From NCBI GenBank assembly GCA_964401835.1, contig CAYNZP010000008.1:61118-125117 (forward strand): a stretch of 64,000 nt of DNA, read 5' to 3'. The position numbers and the translations under genes are program-made. The notes beneath the pieces were generated by a model, which saw nothing but the letters and a program-made list of their open reading frames with translations, searched no databases and was not told where the DNA came from. This document shows, one piece after another, positions 62,823 through 64,000 of this stretch; position 1 is the stretch's first letter, and each line of letters opens with the position of its first letter. The DNA is from CAYNZP01 sp964401835 (GTDB lineage: Bacteria > Planctomycetota > Phycisphaerae > SM23-33).

Positions 62823-62957
62823 AATTCCTCGCCCACGTCGGGAACCTGGCTCCGTGCGAAGCGTATATCAGGAGTTCGCACACTTGCGAACACGAACAAG
62901 TTAGTCTTTTTCTGAGCCAGAACCCTCGACCCCCTTGCACGGTCTATCATGACTACT

Positions 62958-62989
62958 CCGTCTTTCGGCCCCGGAGTGTCGAAAGACGG
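62958..62989 (+). promoter_or_regulatory. hairpin overlapping the ribosome site of cassette gene 4
   Basis: CCGTCTTTCG (62958-62967) pairs perfectly with CGAAAGACGG (62980-62989). The last two paired bases are the first two of GGAGG (62988-62992), so folding partly hides the ribosome site. Confidence 0.7.
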
Positions 62990-63000
62990 AGGTGTTAAAC

Positions 63001-63567
63001 ATGAACGAACAAGCAGCATTCGAGACCTACCAGGGCATCGTGGCGCCTGCACCCATCCAGGTCAAGCCGGTCAAGCAGAACAGGTATGGCAGCGTGCCGG
63101 GCTTAGCTGATGAGGAACTTGCAGAACCTGATGAACTGGAAAGGCAGATCTTCATAGAGGAGTTCGGCCCAATATTAGCATTACCTATCAGAAAAGGCGA
63201 TAGAGGCCCCAGGCCTGAGCTGGATGAGGACGGGTTTGTCGTTGGAGCGTTCGCCACCATCGATTTTGACAGAATAAAATCAAAGATAGATAAGGCCAGC
63301 TACAGGGCGGATAAACTTCGCGAAGAACTCAAAAACGTGTTGATAATGATTTCCATAGTCAAGGAGCATCTGCCCGGCAGGGCAAAGTATCTTGTTCTCA
63401 AGTATCTGAACATGGGTCTTATCAATATGGAGCATATCAGCGATTCCGAGATGCGATCACTTGCCAAGCTTTACATGAAGGCGAAAAATATTCAAAAACA
63501 AATCAGCGAACTGGACAAAGTCAGGCAAAGGAGGATGGCAAGGATACGGGCTGAGATGTTCGGCTAA
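63001..63567 (+). CDS. cassette gene 4: uncharacterised 188-residue protein
   Basis: Polar start with Pro/Val-rich PVKQNRYGSVPGLADEEL, an acidic part (DELERQIFIEEFGPILALPI), then a long helical region (about residues 85-188) ending in basic residues (RQRRMARIRAEMFG). No known motif; coiled-coil or nucleic-acid contact is possible from the basic end. ATG at 63001 is set by GGAGG eight bases upstream. Confidence 0.65.
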   Translation: MNEQAAFETYQGIVAPAPIQVKPVKQNRYGSVPGLADEELAEPDELERQIFIEEFGPILALPIRKGDRGPRPELDEDGFVVGAFATIDFDRIKSKIDKASYRADKLREELKNVLIMISIVKEHLPGRAKYLVLKYLNMGLINMEHISDSEMRSLAKLYMKAKNIQKQISELDKVRQRRMARIRAEMFG

Positions 63568-63625
63568 GGGCCGATGGGTCGCTGCCCCACCCGCCACCCC
63601 TTTTTCTTAAAAATCTGAAAACGAA

Positions 63626-63660
63626 TCGGGCCTCTTCCTATTACATGAGAAGAGGCCCGA
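63626..63660 (+). promoter_or_regulatory. hairpin ahead of cassette gene 5
   Basis: TCGGGCCTCTTC (63626-63637) pairs perfectly with GAAGAGGCCCGA (63649-63660), 12 pairs with an 11-base loop. The downstream sequence is AGCAATAAAA, so a terminator is unlikely. GGAGG follows 19 bases later. Confidence 0.7.
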
Positions 63661-63692
63661 AGCAATAAAAACGCGTCTCGGAGGAAAACAAA

Positions 63693-63977
63693 ATGACAGC
63701 ACAACAGCCAGTTGCAAAATTTCGCGCGGGACAGGTATCGTGCGCACTGTGGAAAAACGAAATTCAGGTAAACGGCCAGGCGAAAACCATCCTTAAGGCC
63801 TCGGTCAATAGAAGGTATAAGGGCAGCGACGGTATCTGGAAATCATCCACCAGTTTCAGCCGAAACGAGATACCGCTGGCCATATATTGCCTTCAAAAGG
63901 CATTTGAAAAAATAATCGACGAGCAACAAAACAGAGGAACCGACGGCAGCGCTGTAGAAGAAGAATTTATCAGTTAG
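63693..63977 (+). CDS. cassette gene 5: small beta-rich protein
   Basis: A 94-residue protein: FRAGQVSCALWKNEIQVNGQ, TILKASVNRRYKGSDGIWKS, TSFSRNEIPLAIYCLQKAFE and an acidic tail. The pattern of strands followed by one helix, with RRYK(G/D)xDGxWK and SFSxNEIP, looks like small proteins from planctomycete plasmids or islands; a nucleic-acid-binding role is possible but unproven. GGAGG lies eight bases before the ATG. Confidence 0.7.
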   Translation: MTAQQPVAKFRAGQVSCALWKNEIQVNGQAKTILKASVNRRYKGSDGIWKSSTSFSRNEIPLAIYCLQKAFEKIIDEQQNRGTDGSAVEEEFIS

Positions 63978-64000
63978 GCACCATAAGTTGGAAGTATCTC

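Noticed and set aside
61650..63001. Integron attC sites (GTTAAGC near 61650, GTTAAAC near 62994)
   Set aside because: Only two of five intergenic regions have a GTTRRRY word, no matching RYYYAAC partner was found, and no integron-type integrase is nearby.

Overview
The window looks like a chromosome segment of a Gram-negative planctomycete, most likely class Phycisphaerae. The clues are a HYExAFE-motif protein, a PEP-CTERM secreted protein, a DUF5658-type membrane protein, several lipobox lipoproteins and lipid A synthesis (lpxB) beside a complete rod-shape set (mreB, mreC, mreD, mrdA, rodA). The taxonomic call is inference from gene content; no rRNA is present.

Bases 1-50,600 are a dense housekeeping chromosome. 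In order: sugar/polyol dehydrogenases and class II fructose-bisphosphate aldolase; tyrS; a lipoprotein; a minus-strand unit cimA-valS-BFN nuclease; YkgJ-hisS-HYExAFE; three small membrane-anchored proteins and bioB; a PEP-CTERM protein; an RluB-type pseudouridine synthase and manA; a free tRNA-binding protein; lpxB-acpS; a histidine kinase; an SH3 protein and scpB; larC, a DUF2802-like protein and a glycosyltransferase; the mre/mrd/rodA operon; cinA; mreB; lnt with a HEAT lipoprotein; and the translation block rpsB-tsf-pyrH-frr. The best regulatory find is in front of cimA-valS. A sigma70-type promoter is followed by a 38-codon leader peptide with a late run of Ile and Val codons, then mutually exclusive antiterminator and terminator hairpins. 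This is a classical attenuator placed before an Ile-pathway enzyme and Val-tRNA synthetase.

From about 50,620 the character changes to accessory DNA. The 5' half of a tRNA-Lys(UUU) stops exactly after the anticodon loop. It is followed by an L-rhamnose locus (rhaA, a frameshifted class II aldolase, a divergent AraC regulator) carrying a group II intron that appears to sit in a tiny ORF. Next come a decayed VapBC-type toxin-antitoxin pair and a complete recombinase-in-trio (RIT) element: three tandem tyrosine recombinases between 35-bp inverted repeats that differ at one position.

The last 2.4 kb (61.6-64.0 kb) holds five small genes that I cannot assign. Each is preceded by its own hairpin and a strong GGAGG site, and a 100-N scaffold gap interrupts the series. 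This uniform hairpin-plus-SD layout around orphan genes is the best candidate here for an undescribed mobile module. Short non-coding repeats add further unexplained structure: 79-bp tandem pairs 3' of tsf and mreB, a strict 10-bp periodic GGGCAG array before rpsB, and a 30-bp palindrome at the RIT left end.
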